Origin: an uncultured Selenomonadales bacterium
GTDB lineage: Bacteria > Bacillota > Negativicutes > Selenomonadales > Selenomonadaceae
Length of the DNA: 64,000 nt
Direction of reading: 5' to 3'
Assembly: GCA_947307055.1 (NCBI GenBank)
Contig: CAMZHX010000009.1
Location: 1-64,000 of the forward strand
Part shown: positions 24,601 to 29,365 of the stretch, one piece after another
Layout of the letters: each line of letters opens with the position of its first letter
Numbering within the stretch: position 1 is the first letter of the stretch
Notes under the pieces: model-generated
The model's database searches: none
What the model was told of the DNA's origin: nothing
Seen by the model: the letters and a program-made list of their open reading frames with translations, nothing else
Program-made: the position numbers and the translations under genes

Positions 24601-27458
24601 ATATGACGGTCAACAGCGCGCCCTCAATAGCGGCTCGCACGACCGAAAACGGCACCTTCCAATTTGTCGACGACATTTACCACATAAACGACACGCTCGA
24701 CGGAATTGTCGTCTTCGATACTGACGGCGATACCCACGTCATAAATATCGGCGAGTTTGAAGGCTCGGTGAGCGGCGACCTCAAAGACTTGAGCTTGAAT
24801 GACAAGCCGTTCAATTCGTCGAGCGATAAAGTTACGGTCGCCAATGACGGCGCAGATATTCTTAAACTCGGCGGGCTGTCAAGCGGCGATTCAATCAGCG
24901 GCAGTTTAAGCAAAGCAAGTTACGTTATGCCCGAAGGCACTTTGAACGTCAACGACAGAGGCTATATCTTGAGCGGCGACGATAACGGCGTAAGCATGAC
25001 GGGCGACGGCATGGAAGTTGTCGGGCTAGACATCGACGCGAGCTTGACTGTTGCAAAGGGCGGAGCTTACAGCGTTAACGGGCAATCGTTCGACGCTAAG
25101 GACGGCGACACATTCATTGCCGGACGCGACGGAGTTTATATCGCCGACCCGAATAACAAGACGATAACCGAAAAGACTAAGATTGATGATATAATACAAA
25201 ACCTTTTGGGCAAGCAGGAAGACGGCACGGTCAGTCTTAGCGGCGACAGCGCGGCTTCAGTTATCGCGAGCGGCAACCTTGATTCGCCTATGGCATTGAC
25301 GCTGGATAACTCAAATGGTACCGGCACTCAAACGGCGGACTTCAGCAACAGCCAATACAGCAAACGAGTAACGCTTTTGGGCGGCGACCAAAATGTCAAG
25401 TTCAACGACGAGGGCAGGAACGCGGCTTATATTACTCCGACTTCGCGAGGCAAGAAGAATATCGAATTGGGCGACGGCGGCGACGTGGCAGTCAACGACA
25501 GCCCATACGCGAAAGTTTCAATCAAAGCCGGCGCGGGCTCCGATACGATAGTCAATCGCAACGGCGCAAGTAGTACCGTAGATGTCAAGAAGAATGGCGA
25601 CACGACCATTGTCCCGACTTCCGGCAAAGTCACGCTCCAAAATTACGACAACGATAACAACGCCAAGATTCGGACGTTTGAATACAAAGATTTGGGCAAC
25701 GCGATAAAGAGCAATGAAATTAAGTTCGGCAATGGCGTAATGACTTTGGGCGATGCGGTCGTCGTCTTCGACCCGAATGCCAGCGCGGTCGGCGGGACGT
25801 TCGCTAACCTTGTCGACTATTCGGGCGACACTCAACGCGTAGGTTTCACGCATAAAGCGGGCGGCGTCCTCAACGCGAGCACTTCAGCTGACGATTTGAT
25901 TTTGAAGGGCAATTACGCTGAAAATTCTTCCGACACCCAAAAGAGCGGCGGCTCAACTTTGATAAGCGGCGGCGGCAACGATACAATTCTTGCGGGCGGC
26001 GGCGACTACATTAACGCCGGCGCGGGCGAAAATCAAATTTATATCACCGACTCCAGCTTGAACGACGCGGGCGCAACCATAGTCCTTGCCGCGAAGAGCA
26101 AAAACACCGTCCACAACTTCAATGACGGCTACGATACCGGCGACGCTATCCTAGTCAGCGACCTCAGCGCGCTTGATTTCACTTTCGGCGACGAAGGGCT
26201 CGTAATGCGTTCGGGCAAAGCTCAAATAACTTTCGAGGGCTTGGAACCTGCAGAAGATTTAATCACTTACAGCGACGACATAACCGCCGCGCCTTACGAA
26301 ATTAAACTCACCGACGGCAAAGCGACATACAACGCGGCCGTCGCGCAGGAAGATAAGGACATAGGCATTGGCGACGACAGCGACGCAAATATTTTCTACG
26401 GCAACAAGAAGGGTAGCGGCTTAAACTTCAGCGAATACTCTGGCGCAGTCGAAGTCAATTTGAACAGCGGCATGGGTAGTTTAGACGGTACCGCCGCGCA
26501 GTTCTACAACATTAACAAAGTCGCGGCGGGTTCTGGTGATTCGTCACTTATCGGTAAGGCCGGCGCGAAAAATACTTTAATAGCGGGCACGGGCAATACT
26601 AGTATTTGGTCGAATGCCGGTCGTGATTTAATGAGCGGCAACACGTCAGAGGATAAAAACGGCTCGACAATGTTCTACTACTTGGCGGGCGACGGGCGCG
26701 ATACCATTACGAATTTCAATTTCGCGACTTCGGCAAACGATAACTCCGACATAATCAACATAACGGCGGCAAATGCTGTCACGAATGTTTACCTGCGCGG
26801 TGATAACGTCGTAATGCAAATCAATAACAGCGACAGTGATTACCTGACGTTAGTTGACGCGAAGGGCAAGGACTTCAAGATAAACAACCTGATTGCAAAA
26901 GTCGACGTGAACGCGAACTTCGACAACGTGGCGAATTGCTACGTAGCCGACAGCAATAACGCGACAATGAGTGTTGGCGCAGGCTTAGGAGATGCGCAAG
27001 TTTGGCTTGACGACCGCGTCACAGGTCAACACGGCGTCTACTATCTCGGCGAAATTAAATACCTTGACGCTCGGACGGCTAACGGCAATAGCACGCTGGT
27101 CGGCAACGATTTGGATAACATTATTTACGGCGGCGAAGGTCAGAATAGTATCTGGGGCGGCTTCGGCGCAAATAACGATACGTTGATTGGCGGCAACGGG
27201 CATAACGTCTTCTTCTTCGGCATGGCGAACGGCAACGATATTATTCAAGGCGCGAAAGCTGGCGACGTTATCGACTTGACGACGATAAGCCTTGAGCAAG
27301 TTGCCTCGACGACAGTCAACGGCGGTGGCGCGAAACTAGAACTAACTGACGGCTCGTCACTTGAGATTCAAGGCACTGCTGATGTCGAATACAGATTCAG
27401 CGACGGCAGCAGATATAAAGCCGACCACAGCTCCGGACAGTGGAAAAGCAATTCGTAA
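6690..27458 (+). CDS. Giant modular surface protein with RTX-like C-terminus
   Basis: Function unknown; probably a secreted adhesin or surface-layer filament. 6,922 residues from ATG 6690 (AGGAGG 9 bases upstream), or 6,881 from ATG 6813, which has AAAGGAG 11 bases upstream and gives MDDFIFDLQRFDD. The 41 residues between are heptad-repeat sequence, so the later start may be ancestral. No classical signal peptide. About 24-25 related modules of ~190-200 residues span residues ~150-5370; each has a G-D/E-x-F-x-I-x-x-x-x-Y strand pair, a W-x-x-x-x-x-V-x-x-x-x-L segment, a Y-G-x-L hairpin and an S/T-x-L-x-x-G-T-I/V close. A second Gly/Asp-rich repeat follows to ~6300. Residues ~6420-6922 carry RTX-like turns (GGGNDTILAGGGDYINAGAG, GNDLDNIIYGGEGQNSIWGG), suggesting calcium binding and type I secretion. 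Nearly cysteine-free. No secretion genes adjacent. Confidence 0.88.
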   Translation: MYNAQCAMRNKEELVPSSRFLVPSNYEAPPSAISRKGEKLIMDDFIFDLQRFDDNPSVVSISYGTATNSIAVSIDGTEKTIVAGDGTTHNISLFSSANEFDPESIITAAVSLTSEPAHRHFFTNYNNANSNKVSLHYDVSLGDGINVSIGSESTASIGELDEGDVFYVNDKEFSFASFGIMGGSEEVILNSSASSVVLNGTSFDSTNSDLYKVLAVNNSSLTINSAKYFGLAGYAGVMGMDTTTGDAYARLYADDGSNPDLISLSSANTLSNLSLSSDVASLGAKISNATENLTVNAGGTEFNAKSSSSFFRIYGKTVDTLQVISLSSDATDMTLYDGNLIFAKGQSLNATNNSTEYTFYGYSDDSTNNDGIIVYTNSNGISTLGDIDVGESFVIASGASSTAYSMTGVGLVKTGSNTPLTYNKYRLSSGDLSFNAILNASVMPNYYDATKTAIRIGTNTDSSVNPSIIAYGTNALATLTLDSLGNYSLKTDSSHNALHLDKWTGVTIDSGKTLYLSPFFIGSTPLKIDAGTATIGVTDTSGKVARITANNTITTIMGGGYTDISGIDLFSGSLRLSKNLNVKLANAGNVTIKSTVDATGTVVADDNGATLPGGNYYYYVGRGYFAKPPNPVTIDKNGITTVVGSNFTLDGSKQYSQAKNTSITFIYGKTTGISVSALDAGDVFQLTDTSDSLNSRYYTVTSDRKLVSAKDSLGQSDYRIWIKDEKTSDYDGIYDITDNKYFQAFMPAVNDKITINSDYSIMSADEDSNEHSRLIVESTSGGISSVEDAYGTFIRTSDGYSISDASKKTEKDLSSILITSKVFNDSIQTVSLASVFSEVDISIESGHNFKTRDDSDYAFSVKSLDDTLSAIHITGSESISLASGTVYADSSEQAIKVGNYTIYAGDNSNITIEKNGSNIYIGDIVSGESFSINGVKYTRSDYPLNFTDNEYFYDVAPISGRGTLSDDTNTEPVAIDISSFSSSNKQILIAPNTKGNLVIGNTSISGMVVDDTVSAPSYLFAKVQPEGNSKYLLDSISSATTTQAWNVNVISLVGGETSINSALFARKSPTITTNDTLATVTSFKVNDTSGYFYVNGSSNTPTVQNATDITLLDGNIYAASISATKNQTIKIGESALIPLQATSGTKIIYSSSDKQATVKSSANTALTVGSGNASTLFNVKSGEMKFIVEDALGAVTITGLDDTTSDIFTYSGTTYSLKPAGLVSGTQLFHTLEGASVAAADLIDEDNWINIATVKNDTATIPAALSTPLIFIDSDYKYTYGSLSGNDLAYTLSTSTNDSLNFSAVQMGNSESVTLLELPNNFLKKTIAAAGVVSLVPTALIDTAEPYQITLSTDSNLGGLSNVSAVSLINGTLEADSLLGVSVYYNSNSSVKIQSTGDKITLLADDSVKTAHIELSKGESFSLSNKSYGYTLGRLGLTRTTGTSNAASITYLNAINEGVNSLSVDSIINGAWAGVIAPEDNVLTISGAIKNNAIIADDIKSPDHQYGNLNRVSAGNFSLETVNSTASDDLKAEWPITNTILISEVTVTASSDFQYKKFKAASSSAIFAVTDSDDTFAIMDKSNGASISGNTAISLNSGTINTADNTQTITAGSYQIIYGDSDSGNGINVIAAGASVPTIGALNATGDSFRIEQFDKTYTLMASKARLRTSDNEILKNATIDSSVKVSDLQTADWYKLISVESGNLTVNSSPIEETILSGGGSAYVINGDSDNTIFGTLTKTNAGYSLTKDSNSTTHKLNSITLLKDGIVTLISDFANISMTAKNNSNNTNFKVTQTSGDFVLDYTGDYVEVENATALSLTSGTVKTATTNQTVQTGGYKIFGTSFATGSDNSILIINNSNNVSVSGLDVGDAFNYANKNHKVTAIGVVRENSLLADADWDETTGIFDVTNSNFSRELTSLTSNELDLSTSNKRKVYAIVDDIDNPTTIIGETSTISTGGLNVTSDIADSIKSIYLGNTPYTITSNFDTSVRTDSSSKLFVINGDSYQATNSALNVQSGANTNASSLYAGAVLLNDTYPVVKTSNNAVSVKSGDVTLTATAIGDTVSGLTSGDIFSVGKGEAPYSVKGAGLLSANKIWSGNNYTSGVAIDSSESGLLNDENWNYFIAVDESVLAIPPSSIESGVTHWAILNDDMSKNLGMLTSVSSGSYSVALITPWDSNHTLSVNDITASLPALMDNNYIQAVQAGATFQVIDKKTSTAFTVTDDTTGASIGNASNISLTSGTIALPATGQTVAANVSLTSGKSTVSVANGSDANGITFIVDGTSASIGALNIAEGQRDTFSVNGTQYQMLSNGSIQRQDGRFWRYSTISENGAVDVGDLLTDDNDHWVGSVSISSGNLTINSNVLGSLGAAYVFEQTNPSSIYGSLEKTSSGYNLDSLGSTVSLTSITIEENAKSVSLSAGQNEYLNVPLIAGTTATLVVTETSNDTFSISYDNNIWSSDATAISLGGGTWQLSDTNQTLTANDKVVQVGSSATVSVTSDSNGVNVTGIGDNEVVSISGTRYAVSLGAISVSLDSTNTLVNDISSGDVFSIGSDKFINRDAGFIKSNSTSNYLWVDGDVTSGASLNALTGTSSDYWQQVATVANDNVTINATTPSAILIDGVEDLSKIYGSVTASGTNYTLSTDQKNTLPASIIIDGVKAQIASGYSNLSISAAGASFIVTSLTSGSYSVDANTNSDSAILSNAAQVNLISGTLANLTDATTINVGNDTVIAAATSTINVGYDNSVITVSGLNQNGEGFNINDTAYVYKNVGLVKDNSLLGFFETDSKLNGSVTSTALANETFQQMIASTDNVLTLQSEATDIVFVDSASSNVSTVYATQAYANNAYTIDTIRSGNYTIDAGAMGLNTSITADFKSKVLTGATGTFYVNGVGYTAVESLSVETSADSSTLYNGKVLLEAGAALAITNISSVIAATSGEIHVDASNGSSYTLGELNSDDVFTIGDANYTMKSDNYLVRTKDGQNAICTTAVTDKQLTSTVINNNSNWKTFVTLDEEYRLNLDSATSVTGSIVVSNDFADIYASITGSNNSFSLGTISGGASTASIKAINLSGASSTLSANFAATVKTEASNSTYRVNQNNYTAIENSELEIETSANDSSIVSGIISLSNVSPTNPVKTKEHTISGTVSKVDIANMSFTPGKNETFTVDGETYTMNELEVGLTWGDDKVWTKSNVDSYQLPPSDSDWSNMLVLGTDGELNLANGAASSNIIIDNGRTMRLASLVAGDNEFTLNGINDNGTGVSSIVLGDAETVLTLTADFVTEVNTGEGLYNINKVTYNGNGLRITTSKNSSALYSGTVSLSADNDFNTVSDSTNTYKVTNGDITATATDGIITTLGSLDKNDRFTIGNNYYKVLGNLTLIKTSSDGGDATQIYKDSINDDNTLEVANIVDTNFIKFVELGDDGVLNLVTKLSASSAIVLDYDDDNPIRVAHLTYTDDDGYKLSTEDSDDLTNLNGVKLGAAVKTFYTTSEIDTTVNTTAKGTYTINNKSFIAQGNLEIAASGGNEAKLVNGAVTLNETVDEVATSQTDEIIKATNGSTITVTADEGTITISELNAGETFTFGGVSYTMTPIGLLYESTGGSLLNPNVVTDGNSVVTTNLDVTNKELWLTLLQATGGALTLTSSTPSNVVVVDMTSSTQAVKYGTLTKSGNLYTLAQDAGDTQLNSISMTRIKATFGAMAGEVPITTNNSTTFSVTTTGKFTIDATSTNPTITDDNEDNLLTGVVLSAGTIQAPINIPVTAGSHEITATSGTMTISYNDSVAYISGLDSEETFTADGKAYKVMTVGKLFDVTDASKPLEVTAGFASKTFTPDNLESTAVLAVNNNALDISAQTSDAYVYDSLTNPTIKYAELAVTEGRNKTLTAESDEALIIQKVSVAANDILTIDFATQVQSPKGKVTVNTKSYSGTSDTIKIATDGTTTNSTLYEGTIELNGLSAYTSASDSNGNTLTRNSGTFTATAASGKFTTLTGLDNAESFTYGDATYTQNIPGLINTTSSEICQDILAGATINLADLSGATWNKFAAPVDGVLDISNLSDTTIIYDNTTTPTTKLATLTVTDGVKTLTGEENAANSILEVVIAAGDNLSVNFATQIDSAVGTVTVNGNTYAGTTELLIDSDGKTSTLYDGTITLDETNSSATDSSKNTLAREAGTFTATASEGAFTTIKGLNNTESFTYGGKTYVQSAQGLRNGSVICRDLKGTTIDLSKLDGTWDNILAPTDGVLDISNFSSNAYVYNSATNPTRQLAILTTANGVKTLTNSNNAAGSIGTVNIAAGDNLSVNFATKATAPVGTVTVNDKNYVGTTELVITSDGATSTLTDGTVTLAATAEVTTTGGAAITCAAGDGITIAVASGDGETVTFSGLNEGDEFTIGENSYKVNAVAPTNSDNELWNGSDFKEGITLAAINNADNWKPMLAVSDGALSVDGETLTDGGEVILVDSVSEPTKVYGYLSKTDGKYILTKPTTATNDLTTLNASGVAIEIASDYAGIDLVANESAISGVTLTDDATSYTLDATSTTPSLSNVQALTLTAGTIAGAINQAVTTGNNVITPTTINGALTIGTTTLSGITTGDAFTLNDKSYVMLNTGLFNDTDNKLVTSGLDDGTLTLNSIVETQLIAISSGTLDLSGAATGNSLVVDTVESPANIYGKITKNGNTYTLNKQADGITSITMPDANSTLTTDIAATITTPSGSKTFTINGKTYTAKESALTIASDGTTSTLTTGTISLATENATVTTTSGTTITYTADNDGLTVAVNGGITFSDLTAGDTFTIGENNYKVSAVGLINSGGNFWTGSDYSEGLTLAAINNADNWTAMLAVNDAALSIDSEILEDGGEVILVDNVTEPTAVYGDLSKADGKYTLTKPTAATTNLSTLGASGVAIEIASDYAGIDLLANDSAFSDVTLTDGATSYTLDATNTTPSLSNVQSLTLTAGTITGAVNQVVTTGNNVITPTTINGALTIGTTTLSGIATGDAFTLNDKAYVMLNTGLFNDTDNKLVTSGLDDGALTLNSIGETQLIAIRSGTLNLSNAAAGDSLVVDTVESPAHIYGKLTKNGNTYTLNKQADGITSITMPDANSTLTTDIAATVTTPSGSNTFTINGKAYTAKESALTIASDGTTSTLTNGTISLATENATVTTTSGTTITYTADNDGLTVAVNDGITLSDLTAGDTFTIGENAYRVTQLGFHDDNNYLWTGADYTSGVTLDAINNSDNWTRTVAATNDSLTVDDTTLTDGTTAIVIDSSTAATKTLGTLSRSGNAYTLTKGDSEKLSGITVDNTTLAIDNQLADVPVTAKGATFTVTAATPYTVDATGNITSISDEATAIEISTGTIAATTNQTVTATSDSGETNIIGQNNGTFNIGGEAFTVADNSGSITFSMTNGVPNKVSDLEANANVTIDGRTYTAPQDNSTLTYSDENGWYFDGYVPTKYNITIDDNGNILVDAGVKFTDVISSGRTLPEDNTIKLAADVNSIAVNVTNNGSTAIAINDKDGNELVNNLGTVADVTFDSAGVMVENTSDVAGAVFTIDNGQSFETETATIKASADDCVVGVGSGGTSLSVDKAATVDAPNNTALTLGNAAYTVNGVDFTTSGTAQASITSAGVKLDLATSDAITYNNSGYDGTGSAKADISKASGVSLTSGASVNSAAGKTFNITGTVTLDANTIDAASATDITTKASGYAVGNDDVTISGDNDGYKVNIADGKISGLENIGNVDGVTIGGLSNGTIKTDKAGAFTVGDRTFVAIGDASVTYGIENGTLATADDVDSVISGDFAEGLSVNGGKLQVTGDNVSLDASTDNDRKVGGFNDKATLTTADNVVKIEPTGAGEFTFGDHIFKTDDATIAFNLNNSSVTGVDSLENGNLIISQDETNFGVNDESIDLAEIDAPVTLEIADSKIQSVYGLHSGMDGIDNATVYGLSAATVNGVYFEIAGGSVDVVVVDGVPVSLYGLESDMTVNSAPSIAARTTENGTFQFVDDIYHINDTLDGIVVFDTDGDTHVINIGEFEGSVSGDLKDLSLNDKPFNSSSDKVTVANDGADILKLGGLSSGDSISGSLSKASYVMPEGTLNVNDRGYILSGDDNGVSMTGDGMEVVGLDIDASLTVAKGGAYSVNGQSFDAKDGDTFIAGRDGVYIADPNNKTITEKTKIDDIIQNLLGKQEDGTVSLSGDSAASVIASGNLDSPMALTLDNSNGTGTQTADFSNSQYSKRVTLLGGDQNVKFNDEGRNAAYITPTSRGKKNIELGDGGDVAVNDSPYAKVSIKAGAGSDTIVNRNGASSTVDVKKNGDTTIVPTSGKVTLQNYDNDNNAKIRTFEYKDLGNAIKSNEIKFGNGVMTLGDAVVVFDPNASAVGGTFANLVDYSGDTQRVGFTHKAGGVLNASTSADDLILKGNYAENSSDTQKSGGSTLISGGGNDTILAGGGDYINAGAGENQIYITDSSLNDAGATIVLAAKSKNTVHNFNDGYDTGDAILVSDLSALDFTFGDEGLVMRSGKAQITFEGLEPAEDLITYSDDITAAPYEIKLTDGKATYNAAVAQEDKDIGIGDDSDANIFYGNKKGSGLNFSEYSGAVEVNLNSGMGSLDGTAAQFYNINKVAAGSGDSSLIGKAGAKNTLIAGTGNTSIWSNAGRDLMSGNTSEDKNGSTMFYYLAGDGRDTITNFNFATSANDNSDIINITAANAVTNVYLRGDNVVMQINNSDSDYLTLVDAKGKDFKINNLIAKVDVNANFDNVANCYVADSNNATMSVGAGLGDAQVWLDDRVTGQHGVYYLGEIKYLDARTANGNSTLVGNDLDNIIYGGEGQNSIWGGFGANNDTLIGGNGHNVFFFGMANGNDIIQGAKAGDVIDLTTISLEQVASTTVNGGGAKLELTDGSSLEIQGTADVEYRFSDGSRYKADHSSGQWKSNS
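6695..6720 (+). repeat. Heptad array B1 (CAATGCG/TAATGCG type) inside the giant gene start
   Basis: Three to four 7-base units of CAATGCG and TAATGCG directly after the ATG at 6690. It encodes the odd peptide NAQCAMRN. The same family lies in the same orientation just after the gene's stop. Confidence 0.85.
6728..6760 (+). repeat. Heptad array D (TAGTTCC type)
   Basis: Four to five units of TAGTTCC, one variant CGGTTCC, in frame in the 5' end of the giant gene. It is a third heptad family beside types A and B and contributes the LVPSSRFLVPS peptide. Confidence 0.8.
19690..22290 (+). repeat. 1,203-base tandem repeat inside the giant gene, about 2.1 copies
   Basis: Matching landmarks recur exactly 1,203 bases (401 codons) apart: GCGGCGATAAACAATGC at 19953 and 21156, GTCATGCTCA at 20490 and 21693, and ACCATTGGCGAGAA near 21056 and 22259. 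Each copy holds two of the ~200-residue modules. Identity is high in the second half of each copy and lower at the start of the first, which suggests a fairly recent duplication with some divergence or gene conversion. End points are approximate. Confidence 0.9.
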
Positions 27459-27482
27459 TGCGTAATGCGTAATGCGCAATGG
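27454..27482 (+). repeat. Heptad array B2 (TAATGCG type)
   Basis: Units of TAATGCG, TAATGCG, TAATGCG, CAATGG. The TAA stop codon of the giant gene is the start of the first unit. Same orientation as array B1 at the gene's 5' end. Confidence 0.85.
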
Positions 27483-27486
27483 AAAA

Positions 27487-27520
27487 CTTTTCCCATTTCC
27501 CATTTCCCTTTTCCCTTATT
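27487..27520 (+). repeat. Heptad array A2 (TTTTCCC/ATTTCCC type)
   Basis: Pyrimidine-rich single arm of the type A family with 7-base period, directly after array B2 and just before the terminator. Confidence 0.85.
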
Positions 27521-27524
27521 CAAG

Positions 27525-27559
27525 GCGGCTCACTTATCTAAAGTGGGTCGCTTTTCTTT
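27525..27559 (+). terminator. Rho-independent terminator of the giant gene
   Basis: Stem GCGGCTCACTT (27525-27535) with AAGTGGGTCGC (27541-27551), two G-U pairs, 5-base loop, then TTTTCTTT. It lies between the giant gene and the convergent trmN6. Confidence 0.8.
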
Positions 27560-28289
27560 ACCCGTTGTAGATTTTATAAATTTCATTGGTGTAGGAGCCG
27601 TCGTCGTTGTGAACAATCAGCGGCGGCATAATTTTCAGATTGCCCGCGTTGGCTCCGACTATTGCTTCCAACATTATCAAATTTGCATCGCACCCGATTT
27701 TGGGCTGAATCATTCGCAAGCGTTTCATTTCCATTTGATGACGTTTAAGCGCGTCGACTATCTCGCAAAGTCGCGACGCTAAATGAATCATGCAAAACGC
27801 TCCGTGAAATTTTAAAACATATCGCGCCGCCGTTACCACATCTTCAAGCGTCGCTGTGAATTCGTGTCGTGCCCGCGCTATCCCCGAAATTTTATTTGCC
27901 TCGCCATTTCTTAGCGGCGTGTACGGCGGATTCGCTATCGCTAAATCGAAACTTTCCGCCTTGAAAAGCTCACGGTGCTTGCGATAATCGCCTTCCACTA
28001 CTGAAATTTTCTCCGTTAAGCCGTTCAACTCGACATTTCGCCGCGCAAGTCCCGCCGCTCGCGAATTCAGTTCGACCGCGCAAATTTCTTTGACTTCATC
28101 GGCAATTAACAGTGGAATTACGCCCGTGCCCGTCCCTAAATCTATGACGCGGGCATTTTTTTTGTATTTCGGGAAGTGCGCTATTAAAACCGAGTCCATT
28201 GAAAAACAAAATTCCTGCTCACTCTGGATAATCACGCGCCCAGACCGCATTAAGTCATCTATTCGTTCGCCCGTGCCTAAATTTTTCAT
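27558..28289 (-). CDS. trmN6: tRNA1(Val) adenine-37 N6-methyltransferase family protein
   Basis: SAM-dependent methyltransferase (243 residues) of the TrmN6/YfiC (YabB) family, which modifies A37 of a valine tRNA in enterobacteria. The SAM site is VIDLGTGTGVIPLL near residue 48, and the N6-adenine signature is ANPPYTP near 120. It overlaps the ricT stop by 4 bases (ATGA). It is the last gene of yaaR-holB-ricT-trmN6, the same order as yaaR-holB-yaaT-(yabA)-yabB in Bacillus. The tRNA target in this organism is inferred. Confidence 0.88.
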   Translation of the reverse strand: MKNLGTGERIDDLMRSGRVIIQSEQEFCFSMDSVLIAHFPKYKKNARVIDLGTGTGVIPLLIADEVKEICAVELNSRAAGLARRNVELNGLTEKISVVEGDYRKHRELFKAESFDLAIANPPYTPLRNGEANKISGIARARHEFTATLEDVVTAARYVLKFHGAFCMIHLASRLCEIVDALKRHQMEMKRLRMIQPKIGCDANLIMLEAIVGANAGNLKIMPPLIVHNDDGSYTNEIYKIYNG

Positions 28290-29362
28290 TTTCTGTAATC
28301 TCGCCTGTTTTGTCGACGATTTTTATCTCCGCGCGGTTTCGGCTGGCGTTCGGGGCGATTTTCCGGCTCAAATTTCTCATTGCGGCTGTATCGCCGATTA
28401 AATGCGTCAACTCTGCGCGGCCGCTCGTGTCTGTAAGGCTTTTCGGGCTTTGGCTCTTCTATCGGCTTTGGTTTTTCAACTTCCGGCGGCTCATCTTCGA
28501 CTTTCGGCAGCTCTTCTAGCGTTTCAAAGTCCTCCGCGTTCACCGGCAATATATCTTCCCAACCTGCCACGACCGTTTTGCTCGTATCAAGCAAAATTGT
28601 TGCATTTCGCCGCGAAAAACTCACCGCAACGACTTTTCCCTCGCCCTCTGCCACGACAACTCGACTTCCTACGCGCGGTTTGAATATTATCGTTTGTTTT
28701 GGGCAATTTTCGCAGTACAAATCGTTTTCGTACTTCAAACAGCACATCAATCGCCCGCATACGCCCGAAATTTTCGTCGGATTCAGCGATAAGTTTTGGT
28801 CTTTCGCCATTCTGATTGACACGGGGATAAATTCGCCCAAAAACGTCGCGCAACATAGCGGTCGACCACATCCGCCCATGCCGCCCAATAATTTTGCCTC
28901 GTCGCGGACTCCAACTTGTCGAAGTTCAATGCGCGTCCTAAAAATCGCTGCCAAATCTCTGACCAATTCCCTAAAATCAACGCGCCCGTCCGCCGTGAAG
29001 AAAAATATTATCTTGTTCACGTCAAATGTGTACTCAACGTTGATTAGTTTCATCGGCAAGCCGTGTTCCGCGATTTTTTTCAGGCATATGTCGAACGCAA
29101 TCTTTTCGTCCTCGCGATTTCGTTCCAACATCTCAAAATCTTCCGGCGTCGCCTTCCTGTAAACTTTTTTCAGCGGCACGCCCGGTTCTGATTCGATATT
29201 TTCTTCCGCTAAAAGCTCTCGCGCCCCAACTACTACCCTGCCGAACTCCAAACCTCGCGACGTTTCCACAATTACCGCGTCGCCCTTTGAAATTTCTTCT
29301 TCATTCGGCTCGAAATATAATATTCTGCCCGCTTTTTTTATTCTTACTCCTAATATTTGCAT
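28286..29362 (-). CDS. ricT: PSP1-domain protein RicT (YaaT)
   Basis: 358 residues. In Bacillus, RicT (YaaT) acts in the Fe-S-containing RicAFT complex that supports RNase Y-dependent RNA maturation. The PSP1 domain covers roughly residues 60-270, with cysteine clusters CGRPLCCATFLGEF and CGRLMCCLKYE plus YCENCPKQ. The last ~80 residues are Pro/Glu- then Arg-rich and probably disordered; this basic tail may bind RNA (inference). AGGAGCG inside the end of holB supports the start. It lies 3 bases after holB and overlaps trmN6. Confidence 0.92.
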   Translation of the reverse strand: MQILGVRIKKAGRILYFEPNEEEISKGDAVIVETSRGLEFGRVVVGARELLAEENIESEPGVPLKKVYRKATPEDFEMLERNREDEKIAFDICLKKIAEHGLPMKLINVEYTFDVNKIIFFFTADGRVDFRELVRDLAAIFRTRIELRQVGVRDEAKLLGGMGGCGRPLCCATFLGEFIPVSIRMAKDQNLSLNPTKISGVCGRLMCCLKYENDLYCENCPKQTIIFKPRVGSRVVVAEGEGKVVAVSFSRRNATILLDTSKTVVAGWEDILPVNAEDFETLEELPKVEDEPPEVEKPKPIEEPKPEKPYRHERPRRVDAFNRRYSRNEKFEPENRPERQPKPRGDKNRRQNRRDYRK

Positions 29363-29365
29363 TTT

